Source of the DNA: a virus
Length of the DNA: 35,872 nucleotides
IMG/VR virus record: IMGVR_UViG_3300042508_000497
Span: 1 to 35,872 of that record
Direction: 5' to 3' (one strand)
The position numbers were made by a program, and so were the translations under genes. How positions within the stretch are numbered: position 1 is the first letter of the stretch; each line of letters starts with the position of its first letter. Under the pieces are notes generated by a model that searched no databases, was not told the DNA's origin, and was given only the letters and a program-made list of their open reading frames with translations. Below are positions 20,657-30,012 of this stretch, in pieces.

Positions 20657-20826
20657 TTCCACCAATCTGCTGAGTCGTTAGACACTAACTTTGTGATGGC
20701 CTTTCTTGCTTCTAGTAAGCTCGTAGTAAGATAGACCGCCGGCTTGCCGTCGATATAGCCTAGGGAGATGAAGCCCTCGTCTAATAGATACTGCAGGGCT
20801 TTACATGCTTGCTCGTCTTTGCTCAT
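20653..20826 (-). CDS. 57-aa hypothetical protein in the lysis cassette
   Basis: ATG at 20826 overlaps the lipoprotein stop as ATGA, and the TGA at 20653-20655 overlaps the next GTG. The sequence MSKDEQACKALQYLLDEGFI followed by IDGKPAVYLTTSLLEARKAI looks like a small mixed helix-strand domain without signal or membrane segment. Not recognised. The double overlap is strong support that it is translated. Confidence 0.75.
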   Translation of the reverse strand: MSKDEQACKALQYLLDEGFISLGYIDGKPAVYLTTSLLEARKAITKLVSNDSADWWK

Positions 20827-20948
20827 TTGCTAGGTGTCTTGCCCGCGTCCTCGGCGGCTTGCATCATATCGTAATTCGGCAGTCCTGTGTTCTCAACTGG
20901 CCGTGGGGAGCAGGAGCAGAGGCAGAGGGTGAGGAGGAGGAGGGGCAT
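20823..20948 (-). CDS. Small lipoprotein (second outer-spanin-like candidate)
   Basis: 41 aa. ATG at 20948 begins MPLLLLTLCLCSCSPRP, a short lipoprotein signal with the lipobox near LCSC; the frame upstream is ignored because it runs into the tail-fibre gene. The mature part is about 25 aa, Pro-containing and ends in a helix (MMQAAEDAGKTPSK). It starts 1 nt after the fibre stop. Its small size resembles Rz1-type proteins, so the cassette may carry two lipoproteins. Confidence 0.65.
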   Translation of the reverse strand: MPLLLLTLCLCSCSPRPVENTGLPNYDMMQAAEDAGKTPSK

Positions 20949-20949
20949 T

Positions 20950-21882
20950 TTAGGCAACCACAAGTCCGAGGAATGGGACTTTGCATCGCCAATCATTTCC
21001 TGCTGATGCATTAGACGCAATTCCCACTACTGCCGATTGATTTGTTGGAAGACCAGCAGTTAGCGATGGAGCGTGGCCAGAATTTCCATTAGATAGCGAT
21101 GGGTTTACAACATTGTCATAAGCAAAAACCCCAACCCCCCCGCGATATTGTGAAAAAGACCCAGTTTTTTCTCCAAATAAAAGACTGTTAACCATTGATG
21201 TGCCGTTATCGCCCTGCACAATAGTTGCAAAAGTATTGTTATTAAAGTTTCTTGAACATCCAAACCCAACCCAACACATTCCTGTGGGTAGAGTTATGTT
21301 TGAATCAAAGTTTGTAATTACATTTGAAGTTGATGGCAATATAGCACAATCAATTAATTTATTTTTTGGAAGAAGATTGCTTGCGTCGTAATCATAAATT
21401 GAACAACCTATAAACTCGCGCGCGGTAATTGTTCCTGACGCAGAACCAGTCCCAGCCGTAACCGCAAAAGTAAATGTATCCGCTGTTGGTGCTGTTAGGA
21501 CTAATTTCGTGCCATTGTAAATTGATGGCGTAGCTCCAGCTATTCTTATTCTGTCACCAGCTACAAATCCGTGGGCCGTTGAAGTTGCGGTGGCAGTGCC
21601 AGCACTTTCAGTAATTGATGTAATGGTTTTTGTGGTTGCTGTGTTTGCCGTGAATGCTAGTGAAACTCCGCTAATAGTTGTGGGTTTTGATATGAAAAAT
21701 CTATAAAAGAAGATTGCCCTAACACCAAAACCAACAATTCCAGTCGCATCAAATCGTGAGTTTGTTACTGGCAAAATACATAGTGATCCAGTCCCATCGT
21801 AGAAGGATGGGTTGATGTATCCAATCTGATCTGGATTGCCAAAAGGCCCAGTAGATTGGAGCGTGGCTTTAGTAAGAGGCAT
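20950..21882 (-). CDS. Distal tail or fibre-tip protein with Ig/FCCH-like insert
   Basis: 310 aa. ATG at 21882 has a strong TAGGAG binding site. Residues 86-153 form a domain often seen in phage fibres (ubiquitin-E1 FCCH-like): TITSITESAGTATATSTAHG, then FVAGDRIRIAG, YNGTKLVL, and a Gly/Ser end. The rest is beta-rich, with many Asn, Ser and Gly and few charges, like a fibre tip or receptor-binding head. It is the last structural gene before lysis, where host-range proteins often sit. Local base composition is more AT-rich than that of the neighbouring genes, which may indicate recent exchange. Confidence 0.75.
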   Translation of the reverse strand: MPLTKATLQSTGPFGNPDQIGYINPSFYDGTGSLCILPVTNSRFDATGIVGFGVRAIFFYRFFISKPTTISGVSLAFTANTATTKTITSITESAGTATATSTAHGFVAGDRIRIAGATPSIYNGTKLVLTAPTADTFTFAVTAGTGSASGTITAREFIGCSIYDYDASNLLPKNKLIDCAILPSTSNVITNFDSNITLPTGMCWVGFGCSRNFNNNTFATIVQGDNGTSMVNSLLFGEKTGSFSQYRGGVGVFAYDNVVNPSLSNGNSGHAPSLTAGLPTNQSAVVGIASNASAGNDWRCKVPFLGLVVA

Positions 21883-21891
21883 CGCCTACTC

Positions 21892-23217
21892 CTAACTGAC
21901 TTGCGTCACCCGCGCCGTTCCCGCCGTCGCAAATACGGCCGAGTGGGTGATCGTCGTCTGATGATTTGGCACTTCGTAATAATCCCCTGCCGATAGGCGC
22001 ACCTGATACTGCACGGTGGTGCACGTGGCCCCCACGCAGACATGAAGGTTACCCGCCCCCTCGTTAAAAATCGTCAGCACTTCCCTTGTCGCATTGAAAG
22101 AGGCCAGCACGGTAGAGGCGGTGGTGCTGGTAAAGTTAGAGGTAGTTACCGCAGTGCCTTGCAGGGCGAATGTGTTTGCGGTGACTGAACCAGCAATCGT
22201 GACCGTGTTGCCGACTGTGACTGTGCCAGAGATGGGCAAAGCATCATTATCGTTGATATATGTGCCGATCCCACTGCGAACTGCGCCGGTGATGTCATTA
22301 ACTGCGTTATCTGCCCAGAATGTAGTTATATTATCGCCAAGATTTCCGATTGAGACTGTCCCACTAATTGCAGGGAGCGAGGCGATGGTCACCGAATTGC
22401 CAACTGTGACTGTCCCTCGAATCACCCCGAAAGTGACAGTTGAATCACTCGCATCTACCTTCATTGCACCACCAGCCGACACATGAACGATGTGTTCTAC
22501 TTGATTCGCCCCATATTGATGGCCTCCAATCTTAATAAAGTTTGTCGAAGTTGGCGTGTTCCCATCCGTGCCAACTGAGTTATTTAGACCAGTTATATTT
22601 GAAGCAGAGACAATCGCTTGGCCAAAGGTAACCGCTTGCGAGGCGGGGAAGTTTCCAATAGTGACGCTATTTCCTACTGTAACAGAGGAGATCGAGACTG
22701 GAACCGTGCCAGAAATGCTGGCCGTGACTGACCCAATCTGTGCCGTGCCTGCGACTAACGCGGGCAGAGTAGTTAGAGATACCGGTTGTGTGCCCTGAAA
22801 AAATGTTCCGCTTACTGGGACAGTTCCGCTGATGCTAGCTGTCACGCTTCCAATCTGTGCCGTGCCAGCCGCAAGGGCCGGCAGTGAACTAACCGTAACC
22901 GTCGTGCTAGTCAGCGTCACTCCGTGAGTGGGGACGGATGCCAATGAAACGGCTTGCGTGGCGGGAAGGTTTGAGATGCTAACTGCGGAAAATGTGACGG
23001 CCTGTGAGGCTGGAAAGTTGCTGACGGTGACGGTGCCAGTAATTGCCGCCCCTACTGTTACGGTAACGTTTTCCAGCGCACTCAGGCTGTTCGCGTCCAG
23101 CGCCACGGTGACGGTGTTGGCTACGGTAACGGTCGATGAAAATGCCCCAGAAATAACGGGTGCGGATAGTGTAACGACGGTGGGCGTTTCGGTAATCTGT
23201 AGATAAATATCGCTCAT
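21892..23217 (-). CDS. Repetitive beta-rich tail fibre protein
   Basis: 441 aa. Almost the whole chain is built of short repeats of the type TVTVSNFPASQAV or GTVTVGNSVTI, with Thr/Val/Ser in alternation, which points to a beta-helix or extended triple-stranded fibre. The last 90 residues (TVLASFNATREVLTIFNEG onward) are a distinct globular-looking beta domain. No charge clusters and no membrane segments. It follows a small tail protein by ATGA overlap. Similar Val/Thr repeats with NFPA are common in phage fibre shafts; function is adsorption by inference. Confidence 0.8.
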   Translation of the reverse strand: MSDIYLQITETPTVVTLSAPVISGAFSSTVTVANTVTVALDANSLSALENVTVTVGAAITGTVTVSNFPASQAVTFSAVSISNLPATQAVSLASVPTHGVTLTSTTVTVSSLPALAAGTAQIGSVTASISGTVPVSGTFFQGTQPVSLTTLPALVAGTAQIGSVTASISGTVPVSISSVTVGNSVTIGNFPASQAVTFGQAIVSASNITGLNNSVGTDGNTPTSTNFIKIGGHQYGANQVEHIVHVSAGGAMKVDASDSTVTFGVIRGTVTVGNSVTIASLPAISGTVSIGNLGDNITTFWADNAVNDITGAVRSGIGTYINDNDALPISGTVTVGNTVTIAGSVTANTFALQGTAVTTSNFTSTTASTVLASFNATREVLTIFNEGAGNLHVCVGATCTTVQYQVRLSAGDYYEVPNHQTTITHSAVFATAGTARVTQVS

Positions 23218-23549
23218 GGTATTGTAATCCTTGGGGATAGTGTCACCACGCCTTCTAGCAATCGGGTGGCGATGCCAGCGCTAGTGACTTGGACTAGGTC
23301 ATACTTCGCCCCGCTGGTAGGCACGAGCAAGCTGGCGGCCGAGGTGACGGTGAGGCGCACTTGACCCCCGGCGGCTGATACCACGCTGGTCGCAATCTGC
23401 GTAACTACCGTGCCCCCTGGCATCTGGCGGATCTGGGCGGAGAACGTGCGGCTAGTCAGATCTATGGCCCCCTGGGTGGCGGTGGTAAGGAACAAATCTC
23501 GCGTCCAGTCCGTCCCCTGCTCAATCGTGATGTCGTAGGAGGCGGCCAT
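23214..23549 (-). CDS. Small tail protein, BppU N-terminal-like
   Basis: 111 aa. Layout: IEQGTDWTRDLFLTTATQG, DLTSRTFSAQIRQ, then two further strands and YDLVQVT near the end. This is the order of the short baseplate/fibre attachment domain of BppU type. Residues in the C-terminal part of the NHL protein encoded next follow a similar plan (TIRQGDAHDLAVFF, LCIREK), so the two may be related attachment domains. ATG at 23549 overlaps the stop of the NHL gene (TAATG). Confidence 0.7.
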   Translation of the reverse strand: MAASYDITIEQGTDWTRDLFLTTATQGAIDLTSRTFSAQIRQMPGGTVVTQIATSVVSAAGGQVRLTVTSAASLLVPTSGAKYDLVQVTSAGIATRLLEGVVTLSPRITIP

Positions 23550-25846
23550 TATACGTCCGATATTTCCCGTTCAATTTCTGGAACGATATTCACGGTGAAT
23601 GGTTTGGAGCTGTAGACCTTGCCTCCGTAGATCCACTCGACTTCGCCTATGGCTGGGATAGCGTCAGAGTTATCGGCTACGCCATTAAACGCGACAAAGC
23701 GTTGGAGTGAATCGTTATCAGCGGTAAAGGTAATTTGATAGTAGGGATCGAACCCGCCAAAGTCCGCAGGGGTAAAGGCGGTGGTTTCCAGAATAACGGG
23801 ACGCCGATTTGTTTTTTCGCGAATGCAAAGTTTTAGGGCGGAAGGAGCCATGAGGATGGCGGCCCCGGCTGGATCGGTGAAGAAAACGGCGAGGTCGTGG
23901 GCGTCGCCCTGGCGAATGGTTAGAACGGCGCCATTCCCCTTTGCGCTTGTGACGGCACGGGTACGGGCATCGATCTGTAAATCGGTCAGCTCCCAGCGCA
24001 GATCTAGCCAAGCAAACTGCTTTTCCACGATGACGAGTGATTGCGTGACGGTAGAGGCAGCAGAGTAAGCGGTAGATCCCGCCTGTGCTGCCACGATGTT
24101 GGTCACGCCAGGTGTTACGGGTGTGCAGATATTGCCCACGATCGTAGCCACGTTCGTCACTGTTGATGTAAAAGTAACGGGCAATCCAGAGGATGCGGTA
24201 GCAACAAGAGCAAAAGATCCGTTTGATCGGGCGTTGGCTTGAGCGACGCTGGTAGCGTCAGCAAAAGATAGGCTGGTGCTGGTGGCGATAAGCGAGGCGG
24301 CGGAGTACACGTCTTTTAATGACGCAACCCGGCGAGGAGAAAGAGAGGCAAAGGCAATCGTCTGAGCGATGGGCGCAGTAGTAGCGGTGAGCACTTGGGT
24401 AACGGTAGCGGCCGCCAGGTAGTTAACGTCGCCTGCTTGGGTGGCCGAGATGGTGGTAGTGCCAGCGCCGATAGGGGAAATTGAAAAGCCAGACACTGTG
24501 GCGACCGCGGTGTTGCTAGAGGAAAGGGCGACGGTGAGATTTGCAGTGGAGGTAGGCGCTACGACAAAAGCGCCCGAGCCAACAAACTTGCTGGGGATAG
24601 AGGCAAAGGTGATCGTTTGGGCGGCTTTAGAAATGGTGACTACCCCGCTAGTTGTACCGTAATAGAAATTATCCACGACGCTGGCGGTGACTACATAAGA
24701 GCCAGCGGTGACGGGCGCTGAGAGGCTGGCGGCCGTGCCTGTGTAAGTTAGCTCTAGGGCTAAGCCAGACGGGGAGACAGTGGTGGTGGGGGCCTGAGGA
24801 GATCCAGTATAGGTTTTAGATAGGTCAGAAAGAGTGACCGTCGCAGGTGCAGAGGCAACAGTATTGCGGATGATGTGGTTACCAGAATCCGCCACAAAAA
24901 CATTTCCTGCCGTATCTAAGGCCACGCCGGCTGGGTTTGAAAACCTAGCGGCAGAACCAAGACCGTTATTGGAGCCAGTGTTTCCTGCTAGTCCAGCCTC
25001 TGTAGTTACTAACCCTGCACTAGTTACCTTGCGAATAGTTAAGTTACCGGTGTCTGTCACAAAAACATTTCCTGCGGTATCGACGGCCACGTCACGAGGA
25101 AAAACAAACCTAGCGGCGGAGCCAGTAGCGTCGGTTGAGCCAAAAGAACCTGCGCTTCCAGCTAGGGTAGTTACTACGCCAGCGCTGGTTACTTTGCGGA
25201 TTGTGTGGTTGCCATTATCCGCCACAAAAATATTTCCTGCGGTATCGACGGCAACGCCGATAGGTTGTTTAAACCTAGCGGCGGAGCCAGTGGCGTCGGT
25301 AGAGCCAGAACTGCCAGCTGTTCCTGCTAGGGTAGTTACTACGCCAGCGCTAGTTACTTTGCGGATAAGATGATTAGTATAATCGCCCACAAAAACATTT
25401 CCTGCCGTATCTACAGTAACTCCCCAAGGATTTTTAAACCTAGCGGCTGACCCAGTAGCGTCGGTTGAGCCAAAAGAACCTGCGCTTCCAGCTAGTGTAG
25501 TTACAACTCCTGCGCTGGTTACTTTGCGGATTGTGTGGTTACTGAAATCCGCCACAAAAACATTTCCTGCGGTATCGACGGCCACGCCGACAGGTTGTTT
25601 AAACCTAGCGGCGGAGCCAGTGGCGTCGGTAGAGCCAGAACTGCCAGCTGTTCCTGCTAGTGTCGTCACCACTCCTGCACTAGTTACTTTGCGGATAGTG
25701 TGGTTGTTAGTATCCGCCACAAAAACATTACCTGCGGTATCAACGGATACGCCGAAAGGATTATTAAACCTAGCGGCTGAGCCAGTAGCGTCTGTACTGC
25801 CGCTAGATCCTGCGACGCCAGCTAATGTTCCAAAATATAAGCTCAC
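23549..25846 (-). CDS. NHL-propeller/Ig-like tail adhesin
   Basis: 765 aa from GTG at 25846 (GTGA). Residues 1-335 hold six NHL repeats of 55 aa (consensus FxxPxGVxVDTAGNVFVAD, then HTIRKVTSAGVVTT), enough for a six-bladed beta propeller. Residues 337-410 fit an MBG domain (LSKTYTGSPQAPTTTVSPSG). Next come two bacterial Ig-like repeats (QTITFASIPSKF; QTIAFASLSPRR). The C-terminal 125 residues resemble a BppU-type baseplate attachment domain. NHL propellers bind proteins, sugars or nucleic acids in other systems; in a phage tail the likely job is receptor binding. The 165-bp repeats may let blade number change. Confidence 0.85.
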   Translation of the reverse strand: MSLYFGTLAGVAGSSGSTDATGSAARFNNPFGVSVDTAGNVFVADTNNHTIRKVTSAGVVTTLAGTAGSSGSTDATGSAARFKQPVGVAVDTAGNVFVADFSNHTIRKVTSAGVVTTLAGSAGSFGSTDATGSAARFKNPWGVTVDTAGNVFVGDYTNHLIRKVTSAGVVTTLAGTAGSSGSTDATGSAARFKQPIGVAVDTAGNIFVADNGNHTIRKVTSAGVVTTLAGSAGSFGSTDATGSAARFVFPRDVAVDTAGNVFVTDTGNLTIRKVTSAGLVTTEAGLAGNTGSNNGLGSAARFSNPAGVALDTAGNVFVADSGNHIIRNTVASAPATVTLSDLSKTYTGSPQAPTTTVSPSGLALELTYTGTAASLSAPVTAGSYVVTASVVDNFYYGTTSGVVTISKAAQTITFASIPSKFVGSGAFVVAPTSTANLTVALSSSNTAVATVSGFSISPIGAGTTTISATQAGDVNYLAAATVTQVLTATTAPIAQTIAFASLSPRRVASLKDVYSAASLIATSTSLSFADATSVAQANARSNGSFALVATASSGLPVTFTSTVTNVATIVGNICTPVTPGVTNIVAAQAGSTAYSAASTVTQSLVIVEKQFAWLDLRWELTDLQIDARTRAVTSAKGNGAVLTIRQGDAHDLAVFFTDPAGAAILMAPSALKLCIREKTNRRPVILETTAFTPADFGGFDPYYQITFTADNDSLQRFVAFNGVADNSDAIPAIGEVEWIYGGKVYSSKPFTVNIVPEIEREISDV
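24850..25846. repeat. Six tandem 165-bp repeats encoding NHL blades
   Basis: The word AAACCTAGCG or a close variant recurs at 24941, 25106, 25271, 25436, 25601 and 25766, exactly 165 bp apart. The units are highly similar, with differences grouped at the blade-specific residues. The outermost unit (24850-25000) is the most diverged. Such similar tandem units can recombine, so blade copy number could vary between phages. Confidence 0.9.
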
Positions 25847-28200
25847 GAGATTGTCACCTTCACTTCACCGCCAATCGTGTCATTCTCAACGCCCTTTAAG
25901 GAGTAGCCCACCCATCCGCGTGCGTCGTCTGCGGTATTCGCAATATCAAAGTTCATCAAGCGGGCTCGAAGAATAAAGCTGGCCCCAGCGGGCGTGCCGA
26001 TGGTGCTCTCATACGTGCCATAAAGATTTTTATCCGCGGTGATGACTATATTTTCACCACTTAAAGAACGTGTTAAGCGCACGCCGAGAATGTGCGGTGC
26101 CAGCGTTTGTGTAAGCATGACCCGGTGATCGAGTAATTTATCTTGGTTGTAGTCTGCGCTAGAGATGTTCATGCCTTGGACGGCTGGGCTAGTCACCTCG
26201 CTCAAATTGGCCGCATCAATAACCACGCGCCACTGTGCGTCTGTCTTAGCCAGCATTTGTAGAATAAGGCCGAACTTAACTTCTAGGGTGCGGCCGACGC
26301 GGAATTGGTTGGCGTTTACGGGTACGCGAAAAAGCTCTACTTCGTAGGGCACGGGATAGTAGGTTTTATTAGTGCCGTCCTGACGGCCTTGGTAGATCCG
26401 GCCTTCGTCGTAGATAACGATCCCGCTGGGTGGCACGGTATCGCCAGAAATGTAGCCCATAGGCGCCAGCTCAATCCCGCCCGAGTAGATGTAAGCGCCG
26501 GAGGCGGTGGGTGCGGTAAGGATATTGGAATTATTTGCCTCACCAGAGAATGATCGCAGCAAGCTCGGGCCACGGATGGGTAGCTTACTCTGATCAATGC
26601 CGTTATCGCCCCAAGCGCCCTCAATATCCTGCGTAAAGAGAACCTCGGCGTGGGCGGGGATAGTCATGGTAAGCGGTTTAGTGTCTACGCCTGATTGGTT
26701 AATCACTCCTACGCCGTTAGGAAGAACATTCTCTAGGGTGACTAAACGTGTGCCTATTGCGTTCAACGTGTCCTGTAAATCTACCACTTGCGCAATGGTG
26801 TGTGTGTGCGCCTGAAATGCGCTTGTCGGCCCTGCGCTAGAAATCATGACCGCCCAGCCAGGAGTTGTTGTGGCGGATCCTTTGTTGGTGACGATGACCG
26901 ATTGAGATGTAACTGTCTGGACGCTGTAGGAAACGGTGTTTGCCAAAAGGTAACCACTAGAATAATTCTCGCGAACCGTAAGATGAATCGCCTCTGTACC
27001 AAGATTGTGGGCGATCGTCCATGGGCCGGTGCCTGTGACGACTGCGGTAAAGCTCTGAATGCCGGTAATGACTTGGTCGGTGGTAAAGGGAATGTAGTTG
27101 ACCGGCTGCGGAGGATTGAGCCAGTTAATCTGCTGCGCCGCTTCTAGTCCTGTCCAAGCGCCGTCGGCCTGCACCGTCATGTCCTGCTGGAACACGGTGA
27201 CGTATTTTACGTCAGGCGTGGGCACTGATCCGTAGTTAATTCCTACTTCACAAGTCAGTGGGTGGGTAACTTCAAAATCACCACGCAACGCCGCCAGCAT
27301 TCCTTGGGTGTTCAGATCTAGGTCAAAGGTAATATCGCCCTGCGGGCTGACGGGCACGGCTACGGTCAGCAAGTCGTGAGTTGCGCCAGACATAGATCCA
27401 GCAAACTCGATATTTGCGACAAAACTTTCTGGGTTGGTTACTAAGAAAGTTTCCCCTGCCCCGACGGTAATAGCAGAGGCCATGAGCGCGGCCTCTATTT
27501 CAGTCGCCCCGTCATCTTTGCTAAGTAGGGCGGTGCGGGCAGTGCCCCGATATATCTGATAGGTGGTATTAAACGCAGGCGGGATGTAGAGCCGCTGCAC
27601 CTCGTTCACCCGCGTGCCAGTCGTAGGATCGGAAAAGCCGGTGACTACACGGGTAATCGTAGGAGCTGGCGGAACGATCAGCCCAAAAGCGCTGGTGTAG
27701 GCCAACGGCGACTGCATGGGCCGCAGCTCTTGGTAAAAACTGTTGTTAGCGCTGTAGCTGGTTACCCGGACAAACGACTGCGGCTGCAGCTCATTTTGCA
27801 CGATGGTAATGCCAGAGGTGGCCACCCACGCAGATTTACGTTCGACTAGGTAACTGCCCTGATCCTCTATGACCGACCAGCCGGTAGCGGCTGAGATGCT
27901 GTTGAGGACGGCGGCCACGCTGGCGGCGGTAGATCCAAAAGTAATAACGCTAGAAGTGACTGAATTGACCAGCACTTTAAAGCTGCCAGCGGTCGGCGCT
28001 ACATCGACAGGGCCGTAGCTAAGCCGAGCGGAATAAATGGATGGGGCGGTAACCGTGGTAATGTTGTTAGCGGTTTCGGTCAGCCTGACGGCCAAGGTAA
28101 AAAGATCGCCCTGCACTACCTTGGGTAGCGTAATGCTACCTGGCTCAATCGTGTATGAGGCGGTCTTTTGCGAAATGTTGCCGAATACTAGAGTAGCCAT
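25843..28200 (-). CDS. Large tail/baseplate or receptor-binding protein
   Basis: 785 aa. Beta-rich throughout. Residues 1-60 resemble the attachment domain seen in the next genes (VQGDLFTLAVRLTE). In the middle, residues 440-500 have AHTHTIAQVVDLQDTLNAIG followed by TRLVTLENVLP, a trimeric coiled-coil-like neck of phage fibres; the HNLGTEAIHLTVREN part just before it is also found in fibre proteins. The remaining 280 residues (from PLTMTIPAHAEV) are beta-rich and hold the probable host-contact part. First of four large distal genes, after the baseplate-like genes. Start ATG 28200. Confidence 0.75.
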   Translation of the reverse strand: MATLVFGNISQKTASYTIEPGSITLPKVVQGDLFTLAVRLTETANNITTVTAPSIYSARLSYGPVDVAPTAGSFKVLVNSVTSSVITFGSTAASVAAVLNSISAATGWSVIEDQGSYLVERKSAWVATSGITIVQNELQPQSFVRVTSYSANNSFYQELRPMQSPLAYTSAFGLIVPPAPTITRVVTGFSDPTTGTRVNEVQRLYIPPAFNTTYQIYRGTARTALLSKDDGATEIEAALMASAITVGAGETFLVTNPESFVANIEFAGSMSGATHDLLTVAVPVSPQGDITFDLDLNTQGMLAALRGDFEVTHPLTCEVGINYGSVPTPDVKYVTVFQQDMTVQADGAWTGLEAAQQINWLNPPQPVNYIPFTTDQVITGIQSFTAVVTGTGPWTIAHNLGTEAIHLTVRENYSSGYLLANTVSYSVQTVTSQSVIVTNKGSATTTPGWAVMISSAGPTSAFQAHTHTIAQVVDLQDTLNAIGTRLVTLENVLPNGVGVINQSGVDTKPLTMTIPAHAEVLFTQDIEGAWGDNGIDQSKLPIRGPSLLRSFSGEANNSNILTAPTASGAYIYSGGIELAPMGYISGDTVPPSGIVIYDEGRIYQGRQDGTNKTYYPVPYEVELFRVPVNANQFRVGRTLEVKFGLILQMLAKTDAQWRVVIDAANLSEVTSPAVQGMNISSADYNQDKLLDHRVMLTQTLAPHILGVRLTRSLSGENIVITADKNLYGTYESTIGTPAGASFILRARLMNFDIANTADDARGWVGYSLKGVENDTIGGEVKVTIS

Positions 28201-28202
28201 GG

Positions 28203-28397
28203 TTACTTGGCGGGAGGCGTGTCAATCCCCGTCACTTGCTCTGTCAGGCCCTTAAAAAACGCTGGGTCAAACTGCAGGGCAAAAGGTATAGGATACCAAG
28301 GGCCAGGATCGGTAAGGGCTACGACGCCGAGCTGTCGCAGCTTGCGATTCTGCTCGATAATCTTTTTACGGCGTTCGGCTGATTTGTCTAAGCTCAT
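28203..28397 (-). CDS. Small tail-region hypothetical protein
   Basis: 64 aa, ATG at 28397 in an ATGA overlap. The first 22 residues are a basic helix (MSLDKSAERRKKIIEQNRKL) and the rest is rich in Pro and Phe (GPWYPIPFALQFDPAFF). Not recognised. Its place among baseplate genes suggests a small structural or assembly role. Confidence 0.65.
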   Translation of the reverse strand: MSLDKSAERRKKIIEQNRKLRQLGVVALTDPGPWYPIPFALQFDPAFFKGLTEQVTGIDTPPAK

Positions 28398-29425
28398 ACA
28401 GCAATAAACTTTCCGTTCAGTTTGCGTTGCTGGTAAAAGTCTAAGGCGGCCTGGGCAAAGAAGTTATTTTCCGCAAGAATGTAATCTATAATCGGTTGGG
28501 CCAATCCTGCCGCCAGCGGCAGGACAAGACGCAGCGGGACAAACTCAGCCCGCCTTTCAATCTGCTGGGTGGCGTGGATAAGGTTGTGGTGGCAGTTGTA
28601 TTTTATGTAAGGCTGCCAGCTTTCTAAGTTGCTGGGATCAAGCAACGGCAGCTGCGGTGAAAGCAGATAAAACGTGGAGAGATGCAGCTGATCGGTAGCC
28701 GTATCAATAAACCTCTCAAAAAGTAAATCGGCAAAAATTAAGGCTGGCTCTAGGGCAATAAATTTAGGCGTAGATGTAACGCTTGCCTCTCTGTCAGGCG
28801 GAACAAAGAAGCCTGGGTTTATGCTGACTAAAGTTGTATCAACTATTGCTGCTGAAATTGAGACATTATTGGTCAGTCCTACTCGCGGCTGGTTTAGGAC
28901 AACATCGCAGGCTTTTAGTAGCCTCTGTGTTTCGGCTGGCTGACCAAGCAAATTAGTATTTGCGTCAGCTACTCCAAGGCGTTTAAAGAAATCTGGCACT
29001 TTTTCAAAAACTCCTGTGACGCTGCCAGAGTCCGCATCGCCAGAAATAGAGTCTGGGCTGCCGTCCGATCCTATGCTGCGGAAAGACATTTTTAGCTCAG
29101 CATCCTCGTCTAAATATATTTTTACGATGTCGCCATCTTTGGGGGTGGGCTTTTTGTTCGTGACTGCATCTAGCCTAATCCTTTCCCGCGCCTCAAAGGT
29201 GGCGTTTCCGTAGGGCATTTTTATAAACGCAGGCACGCCGTTCACCACGCCAGGCGTAATAATGCCATGCCAATCCCCGCCCTTGCCGTTTTTTTGCTTA
29301 CGCCACACTGGGCGAATTTGCCACGGGTGCGGCCGGGCGCTTGGCGGGGTATAGTCAAAGCGTACTGGCAGGTACTGCTCCGCCTTCCGCAACAAGCTAT
29401 TCCAAAATTTTGCTGGGTATTTCAC
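28394..29425 (-). CDS. Tail/baseplate-region protein, unassigned
   Basis: 343 aa, ATG at 29425 (ATGA). Not recognised. It begins with a basic helical part (MKYPAKFWNSLLRKAEQYLP), contains HPWQIRPVWRKQ and a beta-rich middle (KIYLDEDAELKMSF), and ends in a helical region. A His/Asn-rich stretch (YNCHHNLIHATQQIERR) is near the C-terminus. Position between tape measure and large fibres fits a baseplate hub or adaptor. Confidence 0.65.
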   Translation of the reverse strand: MKYPAKFWNSLLRKAEQYLPVRFDYTPPSARPHPWQIRPVWRKQKNGKGGDWHGIITPGVVNGVPAFIKMPYGNATFEARERIRLDAVTNKKPTPKDGDIVKIYLDEDAELKMSFRSIGSDGSPDSISGDADSGSVTGVFEKVPDFFKRLGVADANTNLLGQPAETQRLLKACDVVLNQPRVGLTNNVSISAAIVDTTLVSINPGFFVPPDREASVTSTPKFIALEPALIFADLLFERFIDTATDQLHLSTFYLLSPQLPLLDPSNLESWQPYIKYNCHHNLIHATQQIERRAEFVPLRLVLPLAAGLAQPIIDYILAENNFFAQAALDFYQQRKLNGKFIAV

Positions 29426-30012
29426 GCGGGCCAGTAGATCACCCGGTGCGATCCGTTGTGGAGGTAGGCCCGCACTTGAAGGTTGTGCGAGACAAATTGC
29501 ACGAACCGATTGCTACGCATAAATGCCAGAGGGATCAGGCCGGTAATTGTTTTGTCGGCAGTAGAATAATCGGCACTTCCCCCGCGCAAAATCCTTTCGG
29601 GCTTTTCGGCTACGATTTCGGAAGATTCTAATTTAAAGTCTTTATCAAAAACAACTTTGACGCAAATGACTATGGGGCGATCTTCTGGCAATTTTGCCGG
29701 CGGGGCGGGCACCCCGTCAGGATCGACAATCTCCTGCAGTTGGCCGTTGCTGGGTTTAATCTTGGGCAGCTTGCCGTTAATGTAACCCTCGCCCACGCTG
29801 AAAAATCTTGTTCCGCTAAGCCGAACGGCTAGCGGCGTGGTAATTGTCGGTGGCCGATCCACCATGGAAACTAAAGTGCCGTTGGGTGTGGTGTTGACTA
29901 AAACGCGATCATCGACAGAGGCCAACCGCTGCGAATCGATCCAAGCGACTAGCTTGCGAAACTTGGGCAAAATCTTTTCGCCAGATTTTGCCTCAATCTC
30001 AGCCGGGATCAT
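29422..30012 (-). CDS. Tail-region protein, unassigned
   Basis: 196 aa, ATG at 30012 (ATGA). The first 30 residues are charged and helical; the rest is beta-like with PNGTLVSMVDRPPTI and VICVKVVFDKDFKLES. The last 20 residues (LQVRAYLHNGSHRVIYWPA) look like a terminal beta hairpin. Not recognised; probably a baseplate component given the neighbours and coupling. Confidence 0.65.
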   Translation of the reverse strand: MIPAEIEAKSGEKILPKFRKLVAWIDSQRLASVDDRVLVNTTPNGTLVSMVDRPPTITTPLAVRLSGTRFFSVGEGYINGKLPKIKPSNGQLQEIVDPDGVPAPPAKLPEDRPIVICVKVVFDKDFKLESSEIVAEKPERILRGGSADYSTADKTITGLIPLAFMRSNRFVQFVSHNLQVRAYLHNGSHRVIYWPA

